Below are positions 15,229-16,230 of a stretch of 16,230 nucleotides of DNA, in pieces. Source of the DNA: Symbiodinium natans (taxonomy: Eukaryota; Sar; Dinophyceae; Suessiales; Symbiodiniaceae); assembly GCA_905221605.1 (NCBI GenBank), contig CAJNDS010001501.1:1-16230 (forward strand), in the 5' to 3' direction. Position 1 is the stretch's first letter; each line of letters opens with the position of its first letter. The notes beneath the pieces are model-generated. The model did no database searches, was not told the DNA's origin, and was given only the letters and a program-made list of their open reading frames with translations. Both the position numbers and the translations under genes were made by a program.

Positions 15229-15447
15229 ATGTCGGCAACATTGGCGACTGAAGGTCGGAGTCTAAGCCTCATAAACCCTAAACGCTATGCCCAGGCAAAG
15301 CCCAGAAGCATGGAGGCACGCGTCGGAATCCTGGAGCGCCGGTGGGTTCATGTCCAAGTCGCAGCTCGGATCCGCCATTCTGTGATGGCTGGGCGCTTCC
15401 ACTGCCAACAGCCACTGTCGCAACATGGCGACCTGGGCTGCGTTTAG
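15229..15447 (+). CDS. Weak candidate ORF, 72 residues, unrecognised
   Basis: Starts ATGTCGGCAACA and encodes MSATLATEGRSLSLINPKRY and onward, basic and without a domain I recognise. Its stop codon TAG is supplied by the first TTTAGGG of the adjoining telomere-like tract, and its codons pass through ATAAACCCTAAACGC, itself a decayed telomeric piece. Both features suggest chance rather than a conserved gene. Confidence 0.08.
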   Translation: MSATLATEGRSLSLINPKRYAQAKPRSMEARVGILERRWVHVQVAARIRHSVMAGRFHCQQPLSQHGDLGCV

Positions 15448-15510
15448 GGTTCAGGGTTTAGGGTTTAGGGTTTAGGGTCTAGGGTGTTTAGGGTCTAGGG
15501 TTTTTGGGGT
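15443..15510 (+). repeat. Telomere-like tract (TTTAGGG)n, partly decayed
   Basis: TTTAGGGTTCAGGG, three exact heptamers, then variants TCTAGGGTG, TTTAGGGTCTAGGG and TTTTTGGGG. G-strand on +, opposite to the tract at 15057. Confidence 0.92.
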
Positions 15511-15656
15511 GTTAGTCTAGTATACTTATAGAGGGACCCTTAGGGAATACTACTAGTAATTCTTCCGATCCCTATAGTACGTTTTGCCAGAACCCTCGGC
15601 TGATTACCTTCCGACTCTGCCCTAGAGTCTCCTTGGGTAGTTCCACGGTCCCTTAG
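15511..15656. other. Unique segment, nothing recognised
   Basis: About 145 bp, rich in short CCCTTAGG, CTATAG and ACTACTAG motifs, between a G-strand and a C-strand telomeric tract. No gene seen. Confidence 0.45.
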
Positions 15657-15693
15657 TAAACCCTAAACCCTAAACCCTGAAACCTAAACCCTT
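15657..15693 (-). repeat. Telomere-like tract (CCCTAAA)n
   Basis: TAAACCCTAAACCCTAAACC followed by CTGAAACCTAAACCCTTAAC: about three exact and two decayed units. Confidence 0.92.
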
Positions 15694-16022
15694 AACAGGG
15701 GACCCCTTATATACCCTACAGAACCCGAGGGCCCATCAGAACCCTTTAAAGGAGGTAAGGGACCATATTAAGGGCCCATGAAACTACCCTATGAGAGTGC
15801 AACAAATCACCTGTCAAGGAGGTTGGGGGATTTCGGGTATGAATTCGGGCCGAAGGAGACCCTTTCGCCTCGGCCTCCGCCTGCTACACCCTAAAGCTCA
15901 GCCACCCTAAACCCTAAACCGTAAAGCTGGCGCAGCCGGAACGCAAGAGATCCCTTGATAGACCGGCACGCGGACGTCACCTGAGTTGGTCTCTGAAACC
16001 GTCTAGGAGTCGCGGGCGCTTG
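15694..16022. other. Mostly unique segment with a short telomeric tract
   Basis: Short motifs such as AGGGGACCCC and GGGCCC recur (15697, 15730, 15775). A short C-strand telomeric tract (ACCCTAAACCCTAAACC) sits at 15904-15924. No coding frame of note was seen. Confidence 0.5.
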
Positions 16023-16101
16023 GGTTTAGGGTTTCAGGGTTCAGGGTTTAGGGTTTAAAGTTTAGGGTTTAGGGTTTAGGGTTTAAAGTTTAGGGTTTAG
16101 G
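16023..16101 (+). repeat. Telomeric tract with in-register TTTAAAG variants
   Basis: TTTAGGG units on + with TTTCAGGG and TTCAGGG changes at the start and two TTTAAAG heptamers at 16054-16060 and 16082-16088. The two variants are 28 bp apart, exactly four heptamers, so the variant block was copied in register. The last 130 bp of the window (16102-16230) are unique and unrecognised. Confidence 0.9.
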
Positions 16102-16230
16102 CTTGGGGTGTGCGGCAGTAACCTCCCTCCAAGCCATCAGATGTTCTGAAGGACAGCAAGCATCCGAAAGGCCAATCGAGCCACCCTTGAAACGATGACG
16201 TAGCCGCGCCAAGCGCGCACCTCTGTGCCG

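Overview
This window looks like eukaryotic nuclear DNA, and no gene in it can be supported. It is a patchwork of satellite DNA, microsatellites, palindromes and telomere-like sequence. The telomere-like motif is TTTAGGG/CCCTAAA, seen as clean arrays at 13321-13387 and 13508-13619 and as many decayed pieces between 10290 and 16106. That telomere type is known from land plants, many green algae and several protist lineages (for example dinoflagellates, coccidians, oomycetes), so the sequence does not fix the organism. The most economical reading is a subtelomeric region, or an internal region built from subtelomeric material.

Layout. Bases 1-2254 are an intricate palindromic satellite. It has blocks of strong hairpins with a GC-rich 12-base loop (1-178 and 1151-1868), alternating with AT-rich blocks of the 9-base motif GAATTAATT (179-1150 and 1869-2254). 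The AT blocks are punctuated by G/C cassettes that occur in both orientations. The opening ~245 bases recur at 1690-1933, so the block is a higher-order repeat of about 1689 bp. Bases 2255-2613 are a 31-bp satellite, and 2614-4648 are about 37 copies of a 55-bp satellite. Bases 4649-8690 are pyrimidine-rich on the + strand and made of diverged modules of roughly 420-650 bp. They are interrupted by a T-rich duplicated segment, a short unique stretch, a tandem duplication (6038-6259) and a 0.6-kb TTTC microsatellite (6283-6891).

Bases 8691-16230 are mostly unique sequence mixed with telomere-like DNA: a 182-bp tandem duplication with CACGTG palindromes (9370-9735), a tandem repeat of about 450 bp carrying decayed CCCTAAA (11105-12185), the two clean telomeric arrays pointing away from each other around a 120-bp spacer, a GAATA microsatellite, long G-runs, and a small inverted-repeat element (15074-15179).

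Open reading frames here are by-products of repeats or short frames in unique sequence. None has a recognisable domain, and two near-identical copies of one frame differ by a frameshift. No rRNA, tRNA, transposase, reverse transcriptase or CRISPR array was recognised. The part most worth pursuing is the palindromic satellite of the first 2.25 kb: hairpins with 35-bp perfect arms, linkers and loops that flip orientation, and a 90-bp perfect palindrome with no spacer.
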